A DNA stretch of 64,000 nucleotides from Hymenobacter cavernae (GTDB taxonomy: Bacteria; Bacteroidota; Bacteroidia; Cytophagales; Hymenobacteraceae): assembly GCF_014641455.1 (NCBI RefSeq), contig NZ_BMHT01000010.1:52156-116155 (forward strand). The letters are read 5' to 3'. A model generated the notes under the pieces. The model saw only the letters and a program-made list of their open reading frames with translations. It had not been told where the DNA came from and ran no database searches. A program made the position numbers and the translations under genes. Each line of letters begins with the position of its first letter. Within the stretch, counting starts at the first letter, position 1. Positions 17,197-25,078 of this stretch are shown in pieces.

Positions 17197-18141
17197 ATGG
17201 AATACAACGTCGTTCTGAAGAGTCCTTTTGCGAAAGCCGCAGTCATTCAGCAGCTTACCAGCACCTACGGGTTTGGCGGCCTCACCCGCTGGGGCGGCTG
17301 GCCGACGTATTCGCTGGCTTCGCCCTCCGTCTCGTCGCTTGCTTTTTCGGGGCTAAAGCCGACCGGCAATTTCTCAGTGCAGGCCCAGCCGGTGTTCGAG
17401 AATCAAGATTTTGTCCTTTTCTCAAAATCCAGCAAAGGCGGCCAGGATGTCGATTATTTCGACATCGATAAGCAGCACCTGGTGTACGTGCGCAGCGTGA
17501 ATTTCTTTTACTGGGAGTGGCCTTCTACCACGGGTGCGCCCAACAAAGGCATCACGCAGGAAGACCTAGTGCAGGCCGCCAAAGACCTAGGTTTGGAGGT
17601 GGAAGTGATGATGGCCATTGCGCGGCAGGAGTCGCACGGCGGCGGGTTCTTTGCCGATGGCCGCCCCAAAATCCTGTTCGAGCGCCACAAGATGTACCAG
17701 CACCTGCGCGCGGAAGGGCACGACCCGGTGGCGCTGGCCAAAAAGTACCCCGACATCGTGAACAAGGCGCAGGGCGGCTACGGTAAGGAATCGGTGCAGT
17801 ACGATAAGTTGGAAAGGGCCCGCAAGCTCGATGAGGAAGCCGCGCTGGAATCGGCATCGTGGGGGCGCTTCCAGATTATGGGCGAGAACTATAAAAACCT
17901 GTATGCCACGCCGCAGGAAATGGAGAAGGCCATGCGCGAATCGGAGAAGCAGCAGCTCGCTTTTTTCGTGGCCTTCTTGCGAAAGAAAGCAGGCGGCAAG
18001 CTGATTACGGCGCTCAAAAACCATCAGTGGGAAACGGTGGCGCTTTATTATAATGGCAAGTTCTGGAAGAAAATCAACCCGCAATACGCCAACAACCTCC
18101 AGAAATACTACGCCGAGTATAAGAAAAAACCGGCCCGTTAA
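17197..18141 (+). CDS. Peptidoglycan muramidase, probable T6SS effector
   Basis: This 314-residue protein has a C-terminal N-acetylmuramidase domain (DUF3380 type, residues about 118-305). It shows VMMAIARQESHGGGF with probable catalytic Glu145, then DGRPKILFERHKMYQHL and ESASWGRFQIMGENYK, and the closing ALYYNGKFWKKINPQYA. The first 115 residues are of unknown function, have no signal peptide and no membrane helix, and may be a targeting domain that binds Hcp or VgrG. Lack of a signal peptide means it cannot reach its own periplasm by Sec and fits delivery by T6SS. It is divergent from vgrG and followed 45 bases later by a lipoprotein gene. Confidence 0.85.
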   Translation: MEYNVVLKSPFAKAAVIQQLTSTYGFGGLTRWGGWPTYSLASPSVSSLAFSGLKPTGNFSVQAQPVFENQDFVLFSKSSKGGQDVDYFDIDKQHLVYVRSVNFFYWEWPSTTGAPNKGITQEDLVQAAKDLGLEVEVMMAIARQESHGGGFFADGRPKILFERHKMYQHLRAEGHDPVALAKKYPDIVNKAQGGYGKESVQYDKLERARKLDEEAALESASWGRFQIMGENYKNLYATPQEMEKAMRESEKQQLAFFVAFLRKKAGGKLITALKNHQWETVALYYNGKFWKKINPQYANNLQKYYAEYKKKPAR

Positions 18142-18186
18142 CGTAACCTAGGTACGTCTTTCTCACCACTTTCTGCTCCCACCATC

Positions 18187-18975
18187 ATGAGGCGAACTGG
18201 TCTTCCATCCTGGGCTTTCCTTGGGCTAGGTTTGCTCGCGGCTTGTGCGCAAGCGACTGATACACCGGGTAGTTCGCCAACCAGCCAGCCGACGACGCCT
18301 GTAGCTGCCACGGCCACCCGGCAGTCCGCACCAGCGGCACCTAACCTATACCGCCTTGATAGTATGCGCACCCAGCGCGAAGACCCGAAGCTGCCGCTCA
18401 GCGTGTCCGTGTCATACCCGCAACTCCGGGCTGAAGGCAACACGGGCGCGGAGTCGGGCAAACTCGCCGGTTTCAACCGGGAGGTAGCTAGGTTCGTGCA
18501 ATCGTTGGTAAGTGAAATTGATTCGGTGGCGAAGGAAAATGCCGCCACCGAAGTAGGCGTAGGGGCTGGCTTGCAGGTTGCTTTCAAGCCTTACACGCTG
18601 ACCAACAAGCTGGTAGGCGTGAACCTGACCGTCACCCAGGATGGCATCGGACCTAGGTCCATCACCTGGGCCAACACGTTTTTTTATGATCTGGAGCGCG
18701 GTAAAAAGCTAGCTGCCCGCGATGTATTTCGGCTGAATCCGGCCTTCAAGAAGGCCGTCGCTGCCGCACTGCAAAAAAATGGCGCCGACTCCGGGTGCGA
18801 GCCCGACGCCAGCACGCTCGACTTCGATAACTTTTGCGTAGCTGGCAACGCGGTCTACTTTTTCCTGGGCGATGTGCAGGTAGGACAGGCCTGCCCGACG
18901 CGGCAGCTACAGATTCCGCTGGCCGCGTTGCAGCCCTACGTGGTGAACCAGGCGCTGGTGCAAGCGGCACAGTAA
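18187..18975 (+). CDS. Periplasmic lipoprotein (DUF3298-like), candidate muramidase immunity
   Basis: This 262-residue protein starts with a lipoprotein signal (LGLGLLAAC, lipobox Cys20) followed by a Ser/Thr/Pro-rich linker. The folded part (about residues 60-258) has a DUF4163/DUF3298-like layout: SVSVSYPQLR, VNLTVTQDGIGPRSITWANT, then a block LERGKKLAARDVFRLNPAFK with a C-terminal strand-rich part. Domains of this type occur in extracytoplasmic proteins such as RsiV, which binds lysozyme. Placed directly after a muramidase effector and anchored in the compartment where that enzyme would act, it is the natural immunity candidate. The immunity role is inference. Confidence 0.7.
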   Translation: MRRTGLPSWAFLGLGLLAACAQATDTPGSSPTSQPTTPVAATATRQSAPAAPNLYRLDSMRTQREDPKLPLSVSVSYPQLRAEGNTGAESGKLAGFNREVARFVQSLVSEIDSVAKENAATEVGVGAGLQVAFKPYTLTNKLVGVNLTVTQDGIGPRSITWANTFFYDLERGKKLAARDVFRLNPAFKKAVAAALQKNGADSGCEPDASTLDFDNFCVAGNAVYFFLGDVQVGQACPTRQLQIPLAALQPYVVNQALVQAAQ

Positions 18976-18986
18976 ACCGCTGCTGT

Positions 18987-19394
18987 TTAGCGGCTTTTAG
19001 CCCAATAGCTGTCCTTGGAAGTAGAGCCCATCGAGAGGCGGGCGGCGGAAATCTGGAGCGTGCAGACGTAGGAAGTAATGTCGGTGGTGGTGCCGGGCGA
19101 AAAGCTTTCCTCGTAGGCCACGCAGAAGCCATCTTCAAAGGAGAGCTCCTCATGCGTGAGGGGCTGATCGACGTGGTCGAAGGTGAGCTGGCCGCTCATT
19201 TTCTTGTGCGGATCGGCGGCCCAGGCGAGCAGCACGTCGTCGTCGGGTACAGGTAAGGTGATGGTAATGAGGCTGGTGCGCACTTTACCCATGGCCCGGC
19301 CCCGCTCGTTCACGTTTTGCTCAAACTCGTAGCTGCACTTCGTAACCGGGTATTGTCGGCCGTCCAGGTGAAGGGTGCTGTTGAAAGAAGCCAT
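18987..19394 (-). CDS. T6SS tube protein TssD (Hcp-like), paralogue 2
   Basis: This 135-residue protein shares the family pattern with the hcp at 11551: FNSTLHLDG, KCSYEFEQNVNERGRAMGKV, WAADPHKKMSGQLTFDHVD, FEDGFCVAYEESFSPG and a final strand YVCTLQISAARLSMGS. It lies convergent with the lipoprotein gene and 26 bases downstream of another hcp. Paralogous Hcp proteins near effector genes often act as effector-specific carriers; which effector this one serves cannot be told from sequence. Confidence 0.85.
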   Translation of the reverse strand: MASFNSTLHLDGRQYPVTKCSYEFEQNVNERGRAMGKVRTSLITITLPVPDDDVLLAWAADPHKKMSGQLTFDHVDQPLTHEELSFEDGFCVAYEESFSPGTTTDITSYVCTLQISAARLSMGSTSKDSYWAKSR

Positions 19395-19420
19395 AAGGAT
19401 AGGAGCTAAGCGTCAGGAGG

Positions 19421-19813
19421 TTATTGCGGCCACTGGTTGTCAATCGTGACGCTCCCGACCGTCAGCCGGCTGGCCGACAGGTGCAGGGTCATCGTCATGT
19501 TCTGACTGTTCGTCGAGCTGTCGAAGTCTTTGCGCATGGCCACGCAGTAAGCATCTTCGAAGGCAATGGTCTTGCGCACCGACCTAGCATCGGAGTGATA
19601 CACAACTAAGTTGCCGCTCATCTTCTTGGTGTCATCGAGGGCCCAATGATGGAGCTGCTCGTCGGGCTGCGAGTCGATTTCCAGTTGGAGCTGGCCGCCT
19701 GATACGCGCGTATCGGGGCGGCCCACTGCGTCCACATTCTGGCTCACCGCCCACACAAAGTGACGCAGCGCGTACACCTTACCTTCCAGATTCAGTTCAG
19801 CAGTAAACGACAT
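19421..19813 (-). CDS. T6SS tube protein TssD (Hcp-like), paralogue 3
   Basis: This 130-residue protein has SFTAELNLEGKVYALRHFVW, SQNVDAVGRPDTRVSGGQL, WALDDTKKMSGNLVVYHSD, FEDAYCVAMRKDFDSS and a closing strand MTMTLHLSASRLTVGS, all as in the other two Hcp-like proteins of the window. It differs in lacking the Cys-Ser-Tyr of the others near residue 20 (HFVWAVSQ instead). It is probably co-transcribed with the paralogue at 18987. Confidence 0.85.
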   Translation of the reverse strand: MSFTAELNLEGKVYALRHFVWAVSQNVDAVGRPDTRVSGGQLQLEIDSQPDEQLHHWALDDTKKMSGNLVVYHSDARSVRKTIAFEDAYCVAMRKDFDSSTNSQNMTMTLHLSASRLTVGSVTIDNQWPQ

Positions 19814-19984
19814 AAGTAGCAGTTCGTATCAGACAATGAAGATACTAAGCGCAGCGGATTAAGGCCATCAATACCAAACACAAGGACCTGGGTAGCGGTA
19901 CGCTGCGTACCAGGCCAACGTTGCGGGAATGACCGTTGTGCTTCTGTCAGCTTGTTTTTGTGGTTAACTGCTAGACTCCTCGTT

Positions 19985-20425
19985 ATGATTCATTTGCTTC
20001 GTGCTTTTATCCCGGGCTTATTGCTGCTTGTGCCGTTGCTGGCAGCTGCGCAAGTACCTCAGCGGCAGAGTGTAGTAGAACTGCTGCGCGCCAACAAGTG
20101 GCAAAAGCGGCTGGTGCTGCTCTGCGCGCCTACGGCCGACAACGGTGAATTTAAGCAGCAAAAAAGCCTGCTGTCCCAGGATGCCAAAGCCATGCAGGAG
20201 CGCGATATTCAGGTGCTGGAACTGGTGGCAAACCAGCTATCAGAAGCTGACAAACAATACTTGCAGCAACAACTCAAGGTTGTGCCAGACCAGTTCACGG
20301 TGCTGCTACTCGGCAAAGACGGCGGTGTAAAGCTGCGCCAAACCGAACCGCTAACGACGCAGCAACTATTTGGCACCATCGACACAATGCCTATGCGGCA
20401 GCAGGAAATGCGCAAAAAGCAATAA
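19985..20425 (+). CDS. Secreted DUF4174 protein
   Basis: This protein of about 146 residues begins at the ATG at 19985 (MIHLLRAFIPGLLLLVPLLAAAQ), which gives a clean Sec signal peptide; the longer frame from 19952 would bury it. The mature part (LRANKWQKRLVLLCAP, then QLSEADKQYLQQQLKVVP, FTVLLLGKDGGVKLR) has the thioredoxin-like layout of DUF4174 proteins, which lack a CxxC site. Function is unknown. Its stop codon lies inside a 48-bp perfect palindrome. Confidence 0.75.
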   Translation: MIHLLRAFIPGLLLLVPLLAAAQVPQRQSVVELLRANKWQKRLVLLCAPTADNGEFKQQKSLLSQDAKAMQERDIQVLELVANQLSEADKQYLQQQLKVVPDQFTVLLLGKDGGVKLRQTEPLTTQQLFGTIDTMPMRQQEMRKKQ

Positions 20426-20458
20426 GGCGAACCTAGGTTCGCCTTATTGCTTTTTGCG
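20411..20458. terminator. 48-bp perfect palindrome overlapping a stop codon
   Basis: Arms of 24 bp pair without mismatch and without loop; the dyad is the centre of ACCTAGGT (20431-20438). The A-run at the left and T-run at the right make it a terminator in both directions. Its left arm encodes the last codons and stop (TAA at 20423-20425) of the DUF4174 gene, so coding and terminator sequence are shared. Confidence 0.9.
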
Positions 20459-20483
20459 TGGTTAATATCTAGCCAAAAGGACG

Positions 20484-20600
20484 GTGTAGAGACGCAATAT
20501 TTTGCGTCTCCTCGTTGCTGATGTTGTTTACCTAGACAGACCTAGGGTGTGCTAAGCCGCATCGTTCAACGACGAGACGCAAAATATTGCGTCTCTACAT
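20484..20600. repeat. Long inverted repeat, family A copy 2
   Basis: Arms of about 31 bp (GTGTAGAGACGCAATATTTTG... and its partner ending ATTGCGTCTCTACAT) with a few mismatches enclose about 55 bases that contain one CCTAGG variant. The arms match the copy at 842-949. It lies between the ends of two convergent genes. Confidence 0.85.
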
Positions 20601-20611
20601 CGCTCAGGTAA

Positions 20612-23600
20612 TTAATTGCCTCCGGTACTAGCTGGTTTGCTTTTGTTTATGCTTGCCAGCTGCATAAGTAACTCGCGCACTGCGGTATCCAGCTGCACAT
20701 CGCGGCTGGTGTAGCTCTCGCCGATAGGGCGAGTTACGGGCACATCTACTGGGCGTGGGTTCATCTCCATCACCTTGCCGTCGCGGGTGGCGCGGATGGT
20801 CGTGTTGGGCAGGCGCAAGCTGGAGCCGTCGAGCAGCGACACGTTCGACGTAAAGATGATCCAGCCGCCAGTCGGCTCGCCTACAATCTTACCTAGGCTC
20901 AGAGCGCGGTAACCTTCGGTAAAGTCCTCGGCGTCAGATAGGGAATGTTGGTTTGTGACAAGAACCGTCGGCAGCTCCACGGCGCGTTGCCCCAGCGAAC
21001 CTCGTGCAGGAATAGCTTGCGGCATGTTGCGGTTGGTCATGGTCAGGTAGCTGCGCCGGGCCAGCACGTCGATGGCGTACACGTTCACGAAGCCGCCGTT
21101 GTTGTTGCGTACGTCCACCACCACGCCTTCGCGACCTAGGTTTTCCGCATCAAGGTCGAGGTAAAGCTGCGCCAGCGAATTAGCCGACATGTCGTACATG
21201 TGCACGTAGCCCAGGCGGCCGCCGCTGGCTTTCGCTACGTAGGCGCGGCGCTCTTCCACCCACTGCCGGTAGGCCAGGCCTTTTTCCGTGTCGCGACTCA
21301 AGGGCCGCACTACTACGTCGCGGGCGCTGGTGCCCTTGGCGTTCGGTGCCACGCGCAGCGTCACGCGGCGGTTCACTTTATATTGCAGCAGTTCGTCTAG
21401 GTTGGTGGGCGCGGTCAGCTCCTGACCGTCCAGGGCGAGCAGGTAGTCGCCGGGTTTGAGGCCGGCCAAGCCACCGGCGCTGAGCGGCAACAAGTTGGTA
21501 ATCCGAAACTTACCTTTCTGCTCGTATTCTTCGCGGTCAAACTCAACGCCCAGGCGGCCGGTGGAAGGCGAAACAGTGCCCGTAGTAGGAACGGCGGGAT
21601 TCAGGCCGGTGTGCGAGGCGTTAAGCTCCCCAATCATCAGGTTCACCAAACGGCGGGCTTCATCCACGGTGCGCGCCCCGGCGATATACGGCGCATACTG
21701 CTCGTGCAACGCGTTCCAATTGGCGCCGTTGAAGTTCGCGTCGGCAAAATGGTCGCGCAGGTAGCTCCAGGCTTGCTCAAACACGGCTTGCTTTTCGTGC
21801 TCAAAGTCCACGTCCATCTCGGCCGATACGGCTATGGGGCGCGCCTTGCCCTTCTCGGGGTCCACGAAAATTACCTGAATCTTGCCCTGATCGAGGTAAT
21901 AAATTTCCTTGCTATCGGGCGAAAACTGGGCGTCGCGCTTCAGGCCGGTCGTTGAGGTAAGCTGCCGCACCACGGCGGTCGGCTCTTTGCTCAGCTCGTC
22001 CAGCGAGTAGAGGTAGAGGTTCGATTGGTTGGCCACGAAAGCCGTCAGCAGCAGCCACTTACCATCGGGGCTAATGGAGTGAGAGTTTACGTTAACCCCA
22101 ATCGGTAACAAGCTCAACCGCCGCCGGATATCTTCAAACACAATGCTCACCGGCCGCTTGGCGGAGGTCGAATCAGCGGCGGAAGCTAGGTTGTTCTTGC
22201 CGCCCCGCTTTTTGCCCCGACCTGTAGCCAAGCTCGGTGTGGTGGCGCGAGTTGAATCTGGCGCGGCGGTGGGCAGCGGGCTGGCAGGCTTCACCGTTGG
22301 GGCCGTGTTTTTGTCGGGCGCGGTGGGGGTCGGGGTTTGCTGCTCGCGGAACAAGTCACGGAACTGGTCTTCGCGGAAGCGCGGCGTGCGAGGCAGCAGA
22401 TCCACGCGGGCCACTTGGGTATCTTCGGTGCGCTGGCCGGTGTCAAAAAGCAGGAACTTCCCATCCGGGCTCCACGACACGCCATTGCTGTTGGTGTTGG
22501 CCACGAAGCTGACTGGCCTGGCTTCCTTGCCGCCCGCCACCGGCACCACCGAAACGTTAGTGAAGCGCCGGGCGCCGCGGGGCAGAAACGCCAGCCACTT
22601 GCCGTCCGGCGACCAGGTGAACGAGCGCTCGGCGTGCAGCGGCACCCGGTCGAAGTTGGCTGTCGTCACCACGCGCTCTTGCTTGGAACCTAGGTCTAGC
22701 ACGCGCAACTCGCGGGCGTTGCGCTCAAAAGCCAGCAGCTTGCCGTCGGGCGAAAAGCTAGGTGCCGCATCGTTCTGCTTGTCGTTGGTCAGGCGCGTTT
22801 CCTTGCCGGTGCTGAAATCGTAGCGGTAGACGTGCGTCGCCGCGTCGCGCTCCGAGATGTAGATGAGGCTGCGGCTATCCGGCGACCAGGAAATGTTCAT
22901 CTCGGCGGCTGGCGTAAGGGTCAGGCGAGTTGCTTCGCCGCCGGTAGTAGCGCCGGCCGCAAACACTTCGCCGTGTACTACAAAGGCCACTTTCTTGCCA
23001 TCAGGTGAAAGGGCTAGCTCCTGCAAACGGTCGGTGAAACGCACGCGCTCCACGGGACTGCCCGCCGGCGCACCCCGCCGCCGAATCGTCACTTCCTTTA
23101 CTTGGCCGTTATCCGTGTCCATCGTCCAAAGGCGGAAGTTGCGCTCAAACACGATCAGCTTGCCATCATACGAAATGCTCGGCCAGAGCAAACGGCCGTC
23201 TTTAAAGCTCGTTACCTGCCGGGCCGGTGAGCGGTCGAGACCAATTGTCCAGAGGTTTTCGCTGCCGCTACGGTCCGACATGTAAAACAGCCGCTGTCCG
23301 CCGGCTGCCCACATCGGCCACAGTTCCTTGGCGCCGCTGGTCGTCAAGGCTTCGTAGCTAGGTTTGCCGTCTTTCTCGTGGCGCAGCCAGATTTCGGATT
23401 CATCTAAGTGGCTGTGGCCGTGGCGCCACCAGTAGTTGGAAGCCACCCCGCGCGCCGAAAAAGCCAGGGTCTTGCCGTCGGGTGCGGGGGCGGCGAAAAA
23501 CTCGTTGGCGTAGCGGTCGGCACTCACCGGCATGGGCGTGCCCCCATTCACCGACACCCGATAGATGTCGTTCATGGAGGCAATGTCGTGGCTCGTAGAC

Positions 23601-24007
23601 GAGAAATAGAGCCACTTGCCATCGGGCGACCAGGCGTCGAGCTGGTCGTTGGCGTCGTCGAAAGTGAGGCGCCGTAGCTGCCCGCTTTCCAGATTCAGCA
23701 CGTACACGTCGCCCGCGCCGGTGCGCGTCGAGGTGAAAGCCAGCGACTTGCCATCGGGCGAGTACAGGGGCCGCGCTTCGTTGGCGGGGTGCGCCACCAG
23801 CAACCTAGCTTCGCCGCCCCCCACCGGCACCGTCCAGATATCGCCGCCCGACACAAACGCCAGCTCCGTGCGGTCGGGCGACAGGGCTGGCTCGGTGAAG
23901 TAAGCCGCCGTCGGCGGATCGGCGGCCAGGGTTGGCACTACTGGCGCGGCCAGCAAGGCCGCCAGCAACACGCGTTGAGGAAAGCTGTGCAGGGTAGAAA
24001 TAGGCAT
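20612..24007 (-). CDS. Tricorn-like S41 protease with beta-propeller repeats
   Basis: This protein of about 1,131 residues starts at the ATG at 24007 (MPISTLHSFPQRVLLAALLA..., a Sec signal); the frame itself is open to 24097. Many 'SPDGKxLAF' blades (for example YSPDGKSLAFTS, WSPDGKWLYFSS) build one or two propellers. A linker rich in Thr/Pro/Lys near residues 560-620 follows, then more blades. A tricorn-core/PDZ region comes next (GRLGVEFDRE, LKPGDYLLALDGQEL), and finally a C-terminal S41 protease region with GRLGYVHMYDMS and VVDVRNNNGGF, plus LVTNQHSLSDAEDFTEGY, where the nucleophile Ser is expected. Tricorn homologues degrade peptides; a signal peptide makes this one periplasmic or secreted. 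Confidence 0.87.
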   Translation of the reverse strand: MPISTLHSFPQRVLLAALLAAPVVPTLAADPPTAAYFTEPALSPDRTELAFVSGGDIWTVPVGGGEARLLVAHPANEARPLYSPDGKSLAFTSTRTGAGDVYVLNLESGQLRRLTFDDANDQLDAWSPDGKWLYFSSTSHDIASMNDIYRVSVNGGTPMPVSADRYANEFFAAPAPDGKTLAFSARGVASNYWWRHGHSHLDESEIWLRHEKDGKPSYEALTTSGAKELWPMWAAGGQRLFYMSDRSGSENLWTIGLDRSPARQVTSFKDGRLLWPSISYDGKLIVFERNFRLWTMDTDNGQVKEVTIRRRGAPAGSPVERVRFTDRLQELALSPDGKKVAFVVHGEVFAAGATTGGEATRLTLTPAAEMNISWSPDSRSLIYISERDAATHVYRYDFSTGKETRLTNDKQNDAAPSFSPDGKLLAFERNARELRVLDLGSKQERVVTTANFDRVPLHAERSFTWSPDGKWLAFLPRGARRFTNVSVVPVAGGKEARPVSFVANTNSNGVSWSPDGKFLLFDTGQRTEDTQVARVDLLPRTPRFREDQFRDLFREQQTPTPTAPDKNTAPTVKPASPLPTAAPDSTRATTPSLATGRGKKRGGKNNLASAADSTSAKRPVSIVFEDIRRRLSLLPIGVNVNSHSISPDGKWLLLTAFVANQSNLYLYSLDELSKEPTAVVRQLTSTTGLKRDAQFSPDSKEIYYLDQGKIQVIFVDPEKGKARPIAVSAEMDVDFEHEKQAVFEQAWSYLRDHFADANFNGANWNALHEQYAPYIAGARTVDEARRLVNLMIGELNASHTGLNPAVPTTGTVSPSTGRLGVEFDREEYEQKGKFRITNLLPLSAGGLAGLKPGDYLLALDGQELTAPTNLDELLQYKVNRRVTLRVAPNAKGTSARDVVVRPLSRDTEKGLAYRQWVEERRAYVAKASGGRLGYVHMYDMSANSLAQLYLDLDAENLGREGVVVDVRNNNGGFVNVYAIDVLARRSYLTMTNRNMPQAIPARGSLGQRAVELPTVLVTNQHSLSDAEDFTEGYRALSLGKIVGEPTGGWIIFTSNVSLLDGSSLRLPNTTIRATRDGKVMEMNPRPVDVPVTRPIGESYTSRDVQLDTAVRELLMQLASINKSKPASTGGN

Positions 24008-24200
24008 ATGGCAGAAAAAGGTAAAGCAGTGAAGGAGTATCCGCTGTTCTCTCAACGCGACACTAGGTAAGATAAAACGACGGTTGCGGCCGGCCAAAGG
24101 CTGCTTCTGATTTTTAACTGCTTGAAATGATGGGCTTGCTTTCGTTTTACCTAATTGAATAAACCCTTGCTGTTTAGGAGCAAGAGCGACCTAGGTCGTT

Positions 24201-24362
24201 TAGCCCCAGCGGGGCAGTATATCGGTAGGAACCAACGCTGTAGCACCACCAAGCCCCAGCGGGGCGGCACCTGTCGTTGAAACCTAGGTGTCGCCCCGCT
24301 GGGGCTTGGTCGTTTGTACAGGTTATTCTTCTACCGACATGTCGCCCCGCTGGGGCTAGGTT
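24201..24362. repeat. GC-rich interspersed repeat, family D copy 1
   Basis: Four copies of the core AGCCCCAGCGGGGC or its complement occur here, two in each orientation, linked by spacers such as GGTAGGAACCAACG. The first 115 bases match the element at 38347-38458 in order and spacing. ACCTAGGT occurs near the middle and just before the element. The set could fold into a cloverleaf of hairpins, like REP/BIME clusters of other bacteria. Confidence 0.85.
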
Positions 24363-24420
24363 CCAAAACTCCGCAGCTTGGGTTATTATAGGAGCAAGTC
24401 TACCTAGGTGCTCAACCTGG

Positions 24421-24888
24421 CTACTTCTCAAAATGATAGAGAAACGTGATAACGCCCGTGTAAGCAGCTTTCGGCTGATCCTGAATTTCCAGCGTCACTT
24501 CAATTCTGGTTTTGGCTACGCCGCGCAAATCTTTCACTGACAGTACTTTAGCCCGGAGCCGCACGTAGCTATCTACCTTCACCGGCTGGTTGAAGCGCAG
24601 GCTTTCGATTTCGTAGTTTACCTGGAGCTTCAGGTTGTTGATGGTAACAATCTGCGTCCACAGATACGGTAGCAACGAGAGCGTCAGGTAGCCGTGAGCG
24701 ATGGGCATCTGGAAGGGCGACTCACGCCGGGCGCGCTCCGCATCAACGTGAATCCACTGGTGGTCGAGGGTGGCTTCGGCGAATAAGTTGATCTGCGGCT
24801 GCGTGACTTGGTAGTACGGCGAGACGCCTAGCTCCTGGCCTTCATAGCGAACCAGCTCCTCTAAGCTGCTGATAATGACTTGACTCAT
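24421..24888 (-). CDS. MaoC-like hot-dog dehydratase
   Basis: This protein of about 155 residues starts at the ATG at 24888 (MSQVIISSLEEL). It has the hydratase-2 motif in the form FAEATLDHQWIHVDAERA followed by FQMPIAHGYLTLSLLPYL, with Asp and His in the places of the catalytic pair of (R)-specific enoyl-CoA hydratases. Such enzymes act on acyl-CoA in the cytoplasm. It is a stand-alone gene. The hairpins at 24914-25057 separate it from the gene upstream. Confidence 0.88.
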   Translation of the reverse strand: MSQVIISSLEELVRYEGQELGVSPYYQVTQPQINLFAEATLDHQWIHVDAERARRESPFQMPIAHGYLTLSLLPYLWTQIVTINNLKLQVNYEIESLRFNQPVKVDSYVRLRAKVLSVKDLRGVAKTRIEVTLEIQDQPKAAYTGVITFLYHFEK

Positions 24889-24913
24889 GCGGGGCAAAGG
24901 TTGTGTAGTAGTG

Positions 24914-24936
24914 GCCCACCTAGGTTTCAGGTGGGC
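24914..24936. terminator. Short hairpin containing ACCTAGGT
   Basis: Eight-bp arms GCCCACCT and AGGTGGGC with a 7-base loop; the left arm runs into ACCTAGGT. It stands in the leader of the MaoC gene and downstream of the PA14 gene, both on the minus strand. No U-run is evident, so a terminator role is uncertain. Confidence 0.45.
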
Positions 24937-25009
24937 AATGTTGCGGCCGCAATATCGTGCAAAGTTGCTAGGGGTGTATAAGGTAATGCTGCTTTGGCGG
25001 CTATCAACA

Positions 25010-25057
25010 GTTCGGCCTGGCTGCTAGCTCTTTTCAGAACCAGTAACCAGGCCGAAC
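25010..25057. terminator. Hairpin after the PA14/lectin gene
   Basis: Eleven-bp arms GTTCGGCCTGG and CCAGGCCGAAC enclose 26 bases. It begins 22 bases beyond the stop of the minus-strand gene ending at 25079, where a terminator is expected, although a strong U-run is missing. Confidence 0.6.
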
Positions 25058-25078
25058 GATGCTTCCGAGGAAAGTAAT

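Noticed and set aside
1..19813. Extracellular contractile injection system or tailocin instead of T6SS
   Set aside because: TssO, ClpV, small Hcp paralogues and VgrG with an OB fold and beta-helix speak for T6SS-iii; no tail fibre or tape measure gene is seen.
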